Positions 5,528-13,445 of a stretch of 17,982 nt of DNA are shown here, in pieces. Both the position numbers and the translations under genes were made by a program. Source of the stretch: JAVBKB01 sp031554275 (lineage in GTDB: Bacteria > Bacillota > Bacilli > JARBTR01); the NCBI GenBank assembly GCA_031554275.1, contig JAVBKB010000204.1, forward strand, positions 1 through 17,982. The letters run 5' to 3'. The notes beneath the pieces are model-generated. The model did no database searches, had not been told where the DNA came from, and was given only the letters and a program-made list of their open reading frames with translations. The number at the start of each line of letters is the position of its first letter. Position 1 is the first letter of the stretch.

Positions 5528-7387
5528 CTACAACGCATGTTCTTCACAATAAAGTAAAATCACCTCAAGAAATTCATCCCCATACTTTGTCAACTTCGCA
5601 TGTCCAACCCCAGAAACATCTAGAAATTCCAACTGTGTTTTGGGTAAACGAGCGCACATGTCATGTAGGGTCGCATCGGAGAAAACAACAAATGCTGGCA
5701 CTTCTTGTTCTTGGGCCAATTTGCTGCGAAGTTGCTTGAGTTTTGCAAATAACTCCTGATGTGGATGAGCTCCACTACGGTCACTCTTGCTCTTCTTGGT
5801 GCTTGCTTTTCCATTTTTCGCCTTTAATACTCGCTCTTCCTCACGAACTATTTTCATAATCAAGGTGGTTTCTCCACGCAAAACATCGATCGCCGAAGGC
5901 GTTAAGGCAAGTACTGGATACTCATCTTCTGTTGTACGAATGTAGCCATGAAGTTGTAAATGATTGATGATATCACGAACCCGACTTTCACTGTCCGTTG
6001 CCAAGATGCCATAAGTCGCTTGCTTATCAAGTCGAAGCTGCACGATTCGTTGCGTATTTTTTCCTCGAAGAGTGTCTACAATCATTTTCACACCAAAGCG
6101 CTCATTCAGTCGTTTCACGCAAGAAAGGATTTTTTGTGCTTCAACTGTGACATCCACTGTCTCAAAATTTTCGTTACAATTGCCACAGTTACCACAGTAA
6201 TTATCTGCTTTTTCCCCGAAATAACGGAGAATATAGGCACGTAAACAATCCATAGTGTGACAGTAAAAGGTCATTTGCTTAAGCAGTTCGCGATCCTTTT
6301 GCTTAATGGCTAACATGGTTTCTTTATCTAGTTCTTCGTTTTCCTCAGCATGGTCAATAAGGAATTGGTTCGTGATCACATCTTGCCCACTATAAAGCAA
6401 GAAACATTCAGCCGGCTGACCATCACGTCCTGCCCTTCCTGCCTCCTGATAATAGTTTTCGATATTTTTCGGCATATTGAAATGAACGACAAAAGAAACA
6501 TTACTCTTATCAATCCCCATCCCAAATGCATTTGTTGCAACCATGATGCGCACCCGATCATAGAGAAAATCTTCCTGATTTAGCTTGCGTTCTGCATCTG
6601 CCAGACCTGCGTGATAACGAGCAACCTCAATGCCTTGTTGCTGAATAAAAGCATGCACTTCTTCCACATTTTTGCGGGTGGAACAATAAATAATTCCACT
6701 TTCATCTGCATGTAATTGCAGAATTTCTTGTAATGCTAGCATTTTGTTTTTCGGTTTTCTTACTGTAAAAGTAAGATTGGGTCGATCAAACCCAGTCGTC
6801 AACACATAAGCATCCTGTAACTGTAACTGTTTATAAATATCATCACGTACCTGGGCTGTTGCAGTTGCGGTAAAAGCGGAAACAATCGGTCTATTCGCTA
6901 GCGTGGTGATAAATTCAATAATTTTCAGATAGTTCGGACGAAAATTTTGCCCCCATTGAGACAAACAATGCGCTTCATCCACTGTAACCATGGCAATTTT
7001 AATTGTCTGAACTACCTCAGCGAAGTCATCTGCCAACAGTCGTTCTGGTGCAATATAGACCAACTTGTACTTGCCAGCTTGAATGTTCTGTAGGACCTTG
7101 CGTTGCTGCCCGATTGTCAATGAACTATTTAAGTAGGCAGCTGGCACACCCGCTTGGACTAGCGCTTGAACTTGGTCCGTCATCAAGGAAATGAGCGGAG
7201 AGATTACAAGCGTGATGCCTTCCATCATGAGCGCTGGCACTTGAAAACAAATTGACTTACCAGCACCCGTTGGCATAATGCCCAAAACATCATGTCCTGA
7301 AATGATTTGTTCAACAATCTCTGTTTGCCCTTTGCGAAATGAATCATAGCCAAAATATTGTTTTAATACGGACAATGCACCTTCCAT
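5528..7387 (-). CDS. recQ: ATP-dependent DNA helicase RecQ
   Basis: A 619-residue 3'-5' helicase of recombination and fork repair. The order is the full RecQ plan. The Q/0 motif is GYDSFRKGQ (13-21), Walker A is MPTGAGKS (38-45) and DEAH is 137-140. Motif III is FTATAT (172-177) and motif VI is YYQEAGRAGRDG (312-323). The zinc site is Cys381, Cys398, Cys401 and Cys404. A winged-helix RQC domain (about 410-510) contains LRGKNTQRI, then a basic linker leads to a C-terminal HRDC domain (about 542-615). The aromatic-rich loop reads SQWGQNFRPNY, with Gln147 where E. coli and most relatives have His. The ATG is preceded by AGGTGGTGGAG. It is a single gene with no clear operon partner. Confidence 0.96.
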   Translation of the reverse strand: MEGALSVLKQYFGYDSFRKGQTEIVEQIISGHDVLGIMPTGAGKSICFQVPALMMEGITLVISPLISLMTDQVQALVQAGVPAAYLNSSLTIGQQRKVLQNIQAGKYKLVYIAPERLLADDFAEVVQTIKIAMVTVDEAHCLSQWGQNFRPNYLKIIEFITTLANRPIVSAFTATATAQVRDDIYKQLQLQDAYVLTTGFDRPNLTFTVRKPKNKMLALQEILQLHADESGIIYCSTRKNVEEVHAFIQQQGIEVARYHAGLADAERKLNQEDFLYDRVRIMVATNAFGMGIDKSNVSFVVHFNMPKNIENYYQEAGRAGRDGQPAECFLLYSGQDVITNQFLIDHAEENEELDKETMLAIKQKDRELLKQMTFYCHTMDCLRAYILRYFGEKADNYCGNCGNCNENFETVDVTVEAQKILSCVKRLNERFGVKMIVDTLRGKNTQRIVQLRLDKQATYGILATDSESRVRDIINHLQLHGYIRTTEDEYPVLALTPSAIDVLRGETTLIMKIVREEERVLKAKNGKASTKKSKSDRSGAHPHQELFAKLKQLRSKLAQEQEVPAFVVFSDATLHDMCARLPKTQLEFLDVSGVGHAKLTKYGDEFLEVILLYCEEHAL

Positions 7388-7518
7388 GCTCCACCACCTA
7401 TCTATCGACTTTCATGAAGGTTCATCCTAATTGAGTGAAACCTATGCGAACGATTTTAAAAACAGAATCGTCTATACAAAAAAATTATTGCGGCAAAATC
7501 ACAATAATCAAACACTTA

Positions 7519-7674
7519 TCCTGATTGTCGATAGAAATGCAATTTATAACTCCCGATAAAATTTTCAAAGACGAGGAATAATTTACGACAGATAGTTGGA
7601 CTATCCTATGAAATTATGACGAAGTATTTGGGATCTTAGCGAGTTTTAAATTGTATTTCTATCGACAATTAGGA
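7519..7674. repeat. MITE-like palindromic element, copy B
   Basis: About 156 bp whose halves are imperfect inverted copies. Positions 7519-7550 mirror roughly 7643-7674 through ATTGTCGATAGAAAT, CAATTTA and AACTC. A second paired zone flanks the centre near 7599 (ATAATTT...GATAG against CTATC...AAATTAT). TTA lies directly outside both ends (7516-7518 and 7675-7677), with T opposite T in the middle position, as expected for a duplicated target and not for stem continuation. Compared with copy A it has the same outer TCCTGATT..CGAT block. An AATTTTCA block lies 41 bp inside the left end, against 38 in copy A. Total length is nearly equal. No coding capacity. Confidence 0.6.
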
Positions 7675-7749
7675 TTATGACATCAATAGGCAAAAGAAAA
7701 GCCAAGACAAAACCGTAAATGATCAAATCAACAAATAACAAATCAATAC

Positions 7750-7796
7750 GGAGGATATCAATGGCTCATACAAAACTCATAATTATAGAAATCTAA
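7750..7796 (+). pseudogene. Possible 5' stump of a lost P-loop ATPase gene, or an 11-residue leader peptide
   Basis: GGAGG (7750-7754) sits six bases before ATG 7761, the best ribosome site in this intergenic region, yet the frame closes after 11 codons (MAHTKLIIIEI). The sequence TKLIIIE is how a family of small Bacilli P-loop proteins begins, normally continuing with a Gly-x-Pro-Gly-Ser-Gly-Lys-Ser Walker A. That match rests on only seven residues and on memory of the family, so it is tentative. No remaining ATPase motif is found downstream in any frame before prfC. The alternative is a genuine leader peptide, but no regulated gene follows on this strand. Confidence 0.3.
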
Positions 7797-8023
7797 CATT
7801 TTGAAATCATAAAAAAAGCAACGCTAACGAACCCCTTGTTCCTGTCAGTGGAAGCTTATTTTTCAATCTAAATCATATCAAAAAGACAAATGTAAGTCTA
7901 TTCTTTTTGGGATTTATGATGCAAAATAATATATCAGCAAGTATTATACAAATAGTGCGGACTTTTGAAGACGAAGAAATAATGGACATGGAAGAGCAGC
8001 AACATCTCAAAGAAACATTTCAA

Positions 8024-8052
8024 GGGATTTCTGAGCAATTGGCAGAAATTCC
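8024..8052 (-). terminator. Hairpin downstream of prfC
   Basis: GGGATTTCTG (8024-8033) pairs with CAGAAATTCC (8043-8052), one wobble, nine-base loop. It lies 22 bp beyond the prfC stop. On the minus strand it is followed by TTGAAATGTTTC, a poor U-tract, so it is a weak terminator or an RNA end-stabilising hairpin. Confidence 0.4.
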
Positions 8053-8074
8053 ACCTCCCCTATCGTTCAGTGCA

Positions 8075-9652
8075 TCAGTGATTTTCGTCCATTGGGTTGT
8101 ATAGTTCTATTTCAGGATTTTTTTCTTGAAACCAGCGTAAAGCAAAATCATTTTCAAATAGGAAAACAAATTTGTCATATCGATCCTTCGCTAGCATACT
8201 GCGATTGCTTGAGAGCTTTTCATCCACTGTATCGCTTGTTACCCAACGAGCAATTTTATTTCCCAGGAAATCTAGCATCACTTCAGTGTTGTATTCATTC
8301 TTCATCCGATGTTCAAACACTTCAAACTGAAGCTGCCCAACTGCTCCTAAGACAAAGGTTTCAAAGCCAACTGTTTGAAAGAGTTGGATTGCACCTTCCT
8401 GAACTAATTGATGAATCCCTTTATGAAAGTGCTTCTGCTTCAATACGTTTTTCGCACTTACCCGAACAAATAACTCAGGCGTGAATTGTGGCAGGCGTTC
8501 AAATTCAAAGAGGTTTTTACCGGAAGTAAGGGTATCACCAATTTGATATGTTCCCGAATCGTATAAGCCGATAATATCTCCAGCCACTGCTTCGTTCACA
8601 GTTTCACGTTCTTCCGCTAGAAATTGTGTCGACTGCGCCACTTTAAACTGCTTGCCAGTGCGTGCAAGCTTCAAACTCATACCCCGCTCAAACTTGCCAG
8701 AACAGATTCTTACAAAGGCAATTCGATCACGGTGAAGAGGATTCATATTAGCCTGGATTTTGAAGATAAAGCCTGTAAAATCAACTGTTGTTGGATCAAT
8801 CTTTCCAACAGTTGATTCTCGCGCTTGTGGTTCTGGAGCAAACTTCAAATAAGTCTCCAAAAAAGTTTCCACACCGAAATTGGTAAGCGCACTCCCGAAA
8901 AATACAGGTGTTAGCTCGCCTTTGGCGATACGTTCTTCTGAGAATTCATTTCCTGCCTCACTAAGCAGTTCAATTTCTTCCATCGTTTGCAAATAATACG
9001 AAGAGTTTGTAATCTCATTAGCATCTGCCAACTGTCCCTCTTCATTCAGTGCCAAGTATGGATTATCGCTTTTCCCTTTAAACACTTCAATACGATTGTG
9101 AAAGCGATCATAGATACCGAGGAAGTCCTTGCCCATCCCAATTGGCCAGTTCATTGGATAGGATTCAATACCAAGCACCTCTTCCAGCTCTGCCAAAAGC
9201 TCGAGCGGCATCTTACCTTGGCGATCCATCTTATTGATAAAAGTGAAAATAGGAATACCACGCAAACGGCAAACCTTGAATAACTTAATCGTCTGATCCT
9301 CAATTCCCTTGGCAGCATCAACAATCATCACTGCACTATCGACAGCAGTAAGTGTGCGGTAAGTGTCCTCCGAGAAATCTTGGTGACCAGGTGTATCAAG
9401 AATATTTACCCGAAAACCATCGTAATCAAACTGCATGACCGAAGAAGTCACGGAGATACCACGCTGCTTCTCAATTTCCATCCAATCACTTGTAGCATAT
9501 TTACCTGTTTTTCGTGCTTTCACTGTTCCTGCATCTCGGATTGCACCACCAAATAGAAGCAGTTTCTCAGTAAGCGTTGTTTTCCCTGCATCTGGGTGAG
9601 ATATAATTGCAAATGTACGTCTTGCCTGTATTTCATCTTGTAGTGAAGGCAT
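8075..9652 (-). CDS. prfC: Peptide chain release factor 3
   Basis: A 525-residue translational GTPase that recycles RF1/RF2 from the ribosome after termination. Length is normal (about 520-530). GTPase motifs in order are G1 SHPDAGKT (18-25), G2 in RGISVTSS (64-71), G3 DTPGHQDF (86-93) and G4 NKMDR (140-144). The long lysine- and arginine-rich EKQRGISV switch region is characteristic of RF3 rather than EF-G. The N-terminal ARRTFAIISH and the ATSDWMEIE segment before switch I are also RF3-specific. The start is ATG with AGGAGA seven bases upstream. A good sigma-A promoter lies at 9686-9714, and the GNAT gene upstream has its own terminator, so prfC is likely monocistronic. Confidence 0.97.
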   Translation of the reverse strand: MPSLQDEIQARRTFAIISHPDAGKTTLTEKLLLFGGAIRDAGTVKARKTGKYATSDWMEIEKQRGISVTSSVMQFDYDGFRVNILDTPGHQDFSEDTYRTLTAVDSAVMIVDAAKGIEDQTIKLFKVCRLRGIPIFTFINKMDRQGKMPLELLAELEEVLGIESYPMNWPIGMGKDFLGIYDRFHNRIEVFKGKSDNPYLALNEEGQLADANEITNSSYYLQTMEEIELLSEAGNEFSEERIAKGELTPVFFGSALTNFGVETFLETYLKFAPEPQARESTVGKIDPTTVDFTGFIFKIQANMNPLHRDRIAFVRICSGKFERGMSLKLARTGKQFKVAQSTQFLAEERETVNEAVAGDIIGLYDSGTYQIGDTLTSGKNLFEFERLPQFTPELFVRVSAKNVLKQKHFHKGIHQLVQEGAIQLFQTVGFETFVLGAVGQLQFEVFEHRMKNEYNTEVMLDFLGNKIARWVTSDTVDEKLSSNRSMLAKDRYDKFVFLFENDFALRWFQEKNPEIELYNPMDENH

Positions 9653-9685
9653 TTTTTTCTCCTATTTATCAGTATTAACCGAGTA

Positions 9686-9714
9686 ATTTTCTCATAACCA
9701 TGAGCTATCGTCAA
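9686..9714 (-). promoter_or_regulatory. Candidate sigma-A promoter of prfC
   Basis: On the minus strand TTGACG (9709-9714) and GAAAAT (9686-9691) are 17 bp apart, 33 bp before the prfC start. The -35 box is near consensus and the -10 box is fair. Confidence 0.5.
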
Positions 9715-9797
9715 CGAATTGCTTGTTAAGTTTAACTCAAGTGAGTGATTCGGAAGTTGAACATAGTATTAGGCTTCGTATGTTTAACATAGCTTAC

Positions 9798-9870
9798 TTC
9801 GAAAATCAGCATTGTTTGCTTTGAAATCGGCATTCGAAAATCAGCATTGTTTGGCTTTGAAAATCAGCGT
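9798..9870. repeat. Short direct repeats upstream of prfC
   Basis: TTCGAAAATCAGCATTGTTTG occurs at 9798-9818 and again, identical, at 9833-9853, a period of 35 bp. A third partial copy, TTTGAAAATCAGCG, follows at 9856-9869. The spacer also carries a related CTTTGAAATCGGCAT. Nothing in 9720-9912 looks coding. Two and a half units is too few for a CRISPR, and a slippage-derived tandem or a set of protein binding sites are the alternatives. Confidence 0.7.
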
Positions 9871-9913
9871 AGAATCCGCCTTGCACATTGTGCTGTTTGT
9901 GAATCTGATCATC

Positions 9914-9946
9914 AAAAAAGTTCACTGAATTTAATTCACATGAACT
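9914..9946 (-). terminator. Intrinsic terminator of the GNAT gene
   Basis: Two stacked perfect stems: AGTTCA (9919-9924) with TGAACT (9941-9946), and TGAATT (9926-9931) with AATTCA (9933-9938). A six-T run follows on the minus strand. It lies about 40 bp after the GNAT stop. Confidence 0.82.
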
Positions 9947-9987
9947 ATTTTCTAGTATTCAACAATAAGAATAGCTTCTCTTGAAAT

Positions 9988-10482
9988 CTACCTAACACGT
10001 TTTCCTAAAATCACAAGATCTCGTTCAACCCCATCCAACTCTGCAATATTCGGGAGCACTGCCCACTCCTCAAAACCGAATTTTTTAAATAGATTGAGAC
10101 TTGGCTCATTATGTCCAAAAATGTATCCCAATAGTGTTCGGATATTGAGCGATTGACAGCGATCGACCACTTCTTGTAACATTTTGCTACCTAATCCTTT
10201 TCCACGCAATCCTGATTTAATATAAATACTTACCTCTGCGGTTTGATCATAAGCAGCTCGTGTTTTAAAAGGCTCGAAGCTGATCCACCCACAAATAATC
10301 CCCTCGTCTTCAGCAACCCAAATGGGTCTGAAGTCCGCTGAATGCTCTTCAAACCAGGTAACACGACTTTCTACGGAAACTGGCTCGGTATCAGCAGTAA
10401 CCATTCTACTTGAAATAGTTGAATTGTAAATATCCACAATTGATGGTAAGTCGGCAATATTAGCATCTCGAAATGTAACCAT
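9988..10482 (-). CDS. GNAT N-acetyltransferase, phosphinothricin acetyltransferase-like
   Basis: A 164-residue GNAT enzyme that would transfer acetyl from acetyl-CoA to an amine. The fold reads clearly: an N-terminal strand with FRDANIADLPSIVDIYN, TRVTWFEEH-like helix 2 (SRVTWFEEHSADFRPIWVAED), the strand GWISFEPF, then AEVSIYIKSGLRGKGLGSKML. The last carries the CoA-binding R-G-K-G-L-G loop (motif A). The ending, GFEEWAVLPNIAELDGVERD, is typical of the Bar/PAT and MnaA/YncA branch. Relatives act on phosphinothricin, methionine sulphoximine or related amino-acid analogues, so the substrate here is inferred only. The ATG at 10482 is chosen because GGAG lies eight bases before it. The GTG nine bases earlier overlaps that site. 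The gene is bounded by terminators on both sides. Confidence 0.88.
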   Translation of the reverse strand: MVTFRDANIADLPSIVDIYNSTISSRMVTADTEPVSVESRVTWFEEHSADFRPIWVAEDEGIICGWISFEPFKTRAAYDQTAEVSIYIKSGLRGKGLGSKMLQEVVDRCQSLNIRTLLGYIFGHNEPSLNLFKKFGFEEWAVLPNIAELDGVERDLVILGKRVR

Positions 10483-10538
10483 TTGAATCACTCCATTCGA
10501 ATTTATAATTATCTGAAAATTATTCTTATCAAAATAAT

Positions 10539-10570
10539 AGCAGGTCTTTACGTAATTCGAAAGACCTGCT
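10539..10570. terminator. Strong terminator between MFS and GNAT genes
   Basis: AGCAGGTCTTT (10539-10549) pairs perfectly over 11 bp with AAAGACCTGCT (10560-10570) around a 10-nt loop. The minus strand, the direction of the MFS gene that ends 17 bp earlier, continues with ATTATTTT. The plus strand has TGAA then eight T, so it could also stop antisense transcription. Confidence 0.88.
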
Positions 10571-10587
10571 TGAAATTTTTTTTAAAC

Positions 10588-11772
10588 TTACTTCACTAAT
10601 TCGACTTTACTATCTCTCGTGAAATAGTGGAAAAGGATAAGTGAAATGAAAATCGAGACCAAGGAAGCCTCATAAATCTTTTGATAACCAAAATAGTGAC
10701 TTATTTGCCCAAACAATACTGCTCCTAAACCTACTCCAAGATCAAATGCTGCGAAGAAGGTAGCAGTGGCAAGTCCCCTTCTATTAGGTGACACAAGGGA
10801 AATCGCCCAAGCTTGCAACCCAGGCTGAACAGATCCAAAACCCAGTCCATAGAGTGCGGCAGCGAGCAATAGTACGAACTCATTTGGAAGCCATGCTAGC
10901 AACAACATTGCTGCCATTATCAGAATCGCACCTGGAACAAATATGTACTTAATGCCCTTCCGATCATAAATCTTCCCTGCAAAAAATCGTGTAGCTAACA
11001 ATGAAATTGCATATACAGTAAAAAATAATTTGATACCTGCAATACCTTTTTCATCTGTGTATAATGGCAAAAAAGATGCCATGCCTCCAAATGTGAATGT
11101 TATAAAAATCATTAGTAAGGAAGGTTTCCAAGCCGCTTTCTCAAAAAACACTCTCTTTTGTGACTGCAGTGTTTGCGCAGCTATTGGGTCGATTTTTTTG
11201 TACTTAATCTGTAGCGTTAGAACTAGAGCGATAACACCTGAAAGTGCGCAAAACAGAAAAATAAGGTGAACAGGGATTACCTCAGCTAATGTTAATGCGA
11301 TCATTGGTGCAATTGCCAGGGCGAAATTAGCACCCAATGCATATAAGCTCATTCCCTCGCCACGCCGTGATGCAGGTATGAGGTCGCTCGCAACTGTTCC
11401 TGCTGCTGTTCCCGAACAGGCAAATCCAATTCCTTGAAGTACTCGAAAAAGGAACAGCAAAACGATTGATTCAATGATGGCATAAGATCCAATTGTCAAG
11501 ACAAAAAGGCATAGCCCGAAAACAAATACGATTTTTCTACCCTTTGTCTCTAATATTTTTCCTACAAATGCACGAGCAACTAAAGCTGAAAGTGCGAAAA
11601 TACCAACTACCATACCAACCAGTTGGTCGCTGCCACCCAATTCCTTCACAAAGATCGGAATTGTCGGTAATGTCATTTGAAATCCAAAAAAGATAAAAAA
11701 ATTAGCAGTGCATAGAAGTAAAAAATCCCTTGTCACAATTCTTTCCTTTTGCAATGTTTGTGTTAATTCCAT
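10588..11772 (-). CDS. Major facilitator superfamily transporter (drug/metabolite exporter type)
   Basis: A 394-residue integral membrane protein with about 12 hydrophobic segments in two halves, split by a charged loop near residues 188-215 (KYKKIDPIAAQTLQSQKR). The MFS motif A is visible after segment 2 as GKILETKGRKIVF (about 71-83), and a second copy after segment 8 as GKIYDRKGIKYIF. The segment-4/5 region RVLQGIGFACSGTAAGTVASDLIP fits proton-coupled antiporters of the YwoG-like group. The substrate cannot be read from sequence. ATG with AGGTG nine bases upstream is the start. It is followed by a strong terminator, so it is not co-transcribed with the GNAT gene. An imperfect dyad upstream (11804-11832) might be an operator, but no regulator gene is adjacent. 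Confidence 0.9.
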   Translation of the reverse strand: MELTQTLQKERIVTRDFLLLCTANFFIFFGFQMTLPTIPIFVKELGGSDQLVGMVVGIFALSALVARAFVGKILETKGRKIVFVFGLCLFVLTIGSYAIIESIVLLFLFRVLQGIGFACSGTAAGTVASDLIPASRRGEGMSLYALGANFALAIAPMIALTLAEVIPVHLIFLFCALSGVIALVLTLQIKYKKIDPIAAQTLQSQKRVFFEKAAWKPSLLMIFITFTFGGMASFLPLYTDEKGIAGIKLFFTVYAISLLATRFFAGKIYDRKGIKYIFVPGAILIMAAMLLLAWLPNEFVLLLAAALYGLGFGSVQPGLQAWAISLVSPNRRGLATATFFAAFDLGVGLGAVLFGQISHYFGYQKIYEASLVSIFISLILFHYFTRDSKVELVK

Positions 11773-12068
11773 TTAAAAACACCTGAATTCATCAAAATAA
11801 ATATAGTGAACATTCTACTACTTATATCACTACTTGACTAGAATTTACTTTCACTTGGCTAAGAAAAAAACCTCTCCAGTCATCAGCAAAATCCCCTGAG
11901 AAACAGGATTCGTCTCTATTGATTATTATAGCAAACAATCATCATTGCCATTGCAAACAGATCGTACTTTGCATCTGCTTTCCGATCACCGAGTTTATGG
12001 AAACAACGCTATACCACTACCGTTTGAAGGCAATTGTATAGCGTATGATGAAACTATAACCAATTCCC
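11773..12068. other. Intergenic region between chbF and the MFS gene
   Basis: 296 bp with no supported gene. The open frame 11945-12235 on the plus strand is a shadow of chbF with no ribosome site. Near the MFS start, TAGTGA (11804-11809) and TCACTA (11827-11832) are inverted repeats that overlap possible promoter sequence. A run of seven A at 11865-11871 is a T-tract on the minus strand. It follows the imperfect CCTG-loop-CAGG hairpin near 11892-11906, possibly a weak terminator. Confidence 0.4.
12007..12043 (-). terminator. Hairpin after the chb operon
   Basis: CGCTATAC (12007-12014) pairs perfectly with GTATAGCG (12036-12043), with a 21-nt loop, 25 bp beyond the chbF stop. On the minus strand it is followed by TTGTTTCC, a weak U-tract, so it could mark the operon end or protect the mRNA 3' end. 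Confidence 0.4.
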
Positions 12069-13382
12069 CTACACAAATCTTGGCAAATACGCTTTGTGTG
12101 CTTCGACCATTTCATCCACAAGTACTCTTGCTAATGCGTCTGAAGCCACCAATGGATTTATTGTTAAGGCTAGTATCGCTTTATCACGACTGCCCTCGAC
12201 TGCTGCCGCCACTGCTAGTTGTTCAAATGATTTAATTGTCTGAACTAATCCGCGCACCGGAATTGGTAGCTCGCCCACTGCTAGTGGTATAGGTCCATCT
12301 TTGGTGATGACGCAGCTAACCTCTACTGCAGAATCATAGGGTAACCCAGTAATGGCACCATGGTTAACCACATTTACTGGTTGGATATCACGTCTATCAT
12401 TATAAATGGAATCGATTAATCTGCAGGCAGCATCAGAGTAATATGCGCCACCCCTTTTTTCCAATTCAGGTGGCTTCACATCTAATGCTTCATCCTTATA
12501 TTTCTCAAAAAGTGAAGCTTCTAGCCTTTGTACAACTTCAGCACGCGTTTCATTTGAAGCAAACTCTTCTAATTCCTTCGCAAGCATTTCAGCAGTTTTA
12601 TAATAATAATGATGATATGGGCAGATGAGAACCCCTAGTGAACGAATGAATTCTGGCGCCCACTCGTGTCCTTGAATATTTTTCACGAAGCTCGAGTTAT
12701 TTGGATCAGCAAGGAGCGCCATGACGCGTTCTTTGACACTAACACCGTCAAGGTAAATATCCAAACCAAAAACCATATGATTCAATCCAGCAAAATCAAT
12801 GCGGATACGGCTATGATCGACCTCTAACAGTTTAGCAATCCCCATTTCCATCCCGATTGGTACATTGCAAAGCCCCACGAATTTCCGAACATTTGCATGC
12901 TTTAATACTGCCTCGGTAACCATTCCTGCAGGATTTGCGAAATTAATCACCCATGCTTTTGGACAAAGCTCTTCAACATCTTTACAGATATCCAATATAA
13001 CTGGAATCGTACGAAGTGCTTTGAACAATCCACCTGCACCATTGGTTTCTTGACCAAGTACACCATGACTCAATGGAATTCGCTCATCCAGTGCCCTAGC
13101 CGCAAGCAAACCAACACGAAGCTGTGTAGTGACAAAATCAGCTTCTGGAAGTGCTTCGCGACGATCAAATGATAAATGTATTTCCATTGGGATACCAGCT
13201 TTTTTCACCATTCGCTTCGCCAGAGCACCGACAATCTCTAATTTTTCCCGGCCTTGCTCGATATCAACCAACCACAATTCCCGCACTGGTAATGTATCAT
13301 AACGCTTAATCAGACCTTCAACTAGCTCTGGCGTATAACTAGAGCCGCCACCAATTGTGACTATCTTAATACCTTTTGACAA
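12069..13382 (-). CDS. chbF: GH4 6-phospho-beta-glucosidase / diacetylchitobiose-6-phosphate hydrolase
   Basis: A 437-residue glycoside hydrolase family 4 enzyme, which cleaves phosphorylated disaccharides by an NAD+ and divalent-metal redox mechanism. The N-terminal Rossmann fold opens with KIVTIGGGSSYTPELVEGL (6-24), with Asp40 after strand 2. The metal and catalytic residues sit in INFANPAG (146-153), LCNVPIG with Cys172, and GLNHMVFG with His202. The ChbF/LicH/CelF-type subgroup acts on beta-linked sugars. In this operon, after ChbG deacetylation, the substrate is most likely chitobiose-6-phosphate, but cellobiose-6-phosphate cannot be excluded. The start is TTG with AGGTGAG five bases upstream. 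It is the last gene of the operon, 63 bp after chbA, with a hairpin downstream. Confidence 0.92.
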   Translation of the reverse strand: MSKGIKIVTIGGGSSYTPELVEGLIKRYDTLPVRELWLVDIEQGREKLEIVGALAKRMVKKAGIPMEIHLSFDRREALPEADFVTTQLRVGLLAARALDERIPLSHGVLGQETNGAGGLFKALRTIPVILDICKDVEELCPKAWVINFANPAGMVTEAVLKHANVRKFVGLCNVPIGMEMGIAKLLEVDHSRIRIDFAGLNHMVFGLDIYLDGVSVKERVMALLADPNNSSFVKNIQGHEWAPEFIRSLGVLICPYHHYYYKTAEMLAKELEEFASNETRAEVVQRLEASLFEKYKDEALDVKPPELEKRGGAYYSDAACRLIDSIYNDRRDIQPVNVVNHGAITGLPYDSAVEVSCVITKDGPIPLAVGELPIPVRGLVQTIKSFEQLAVAAAVEGSRDKAILALTINPLVASDALARVLVDEMVEAHKAYLPRFV

Positions 13383-13445
13383 ACGATCTCACCTATTTCT
13401 TTTATAAAAATTATTGTTATCGTCGAACGTTACTTCAGAATCAAA

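Larger units (their letters stand above)
7388..8074. other. Gene-poor 687-bp region between recQ and prfC
   Basis: AT-rich and without an intact recognisable gene. From left to right it holds a small hairpin ACGATT/AATCGT near 7450-7475, palindromic element copy B (7519-7674), a possible gene stump with a strong ribosome site (7750-7796), and a hairpin near the prfC 3' end (8024-8052). An open frame of 65 codons (7907-8104, plus) has no convincing ribosome site and overlaps the end of prfC. The area looks like a place where a gene was lost and a mobile element arrived. Confidence 0.5.

Noticed and set aside
7907..8104. A 65-codon plus-strand frame with an acidic, glutamine-rich segment.
   Set aside because: TTG or ATG starts without a clear ribosome site, no recognisable family, antisense overlap with the end of prfC, and it contains a hairpin probably belonging to prfC.
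9798..9870. A CRISPR array.
   Set aside because: Only two full units, 14-bp spacer between units, no cas genes, and the third copy is partial and adjoining.
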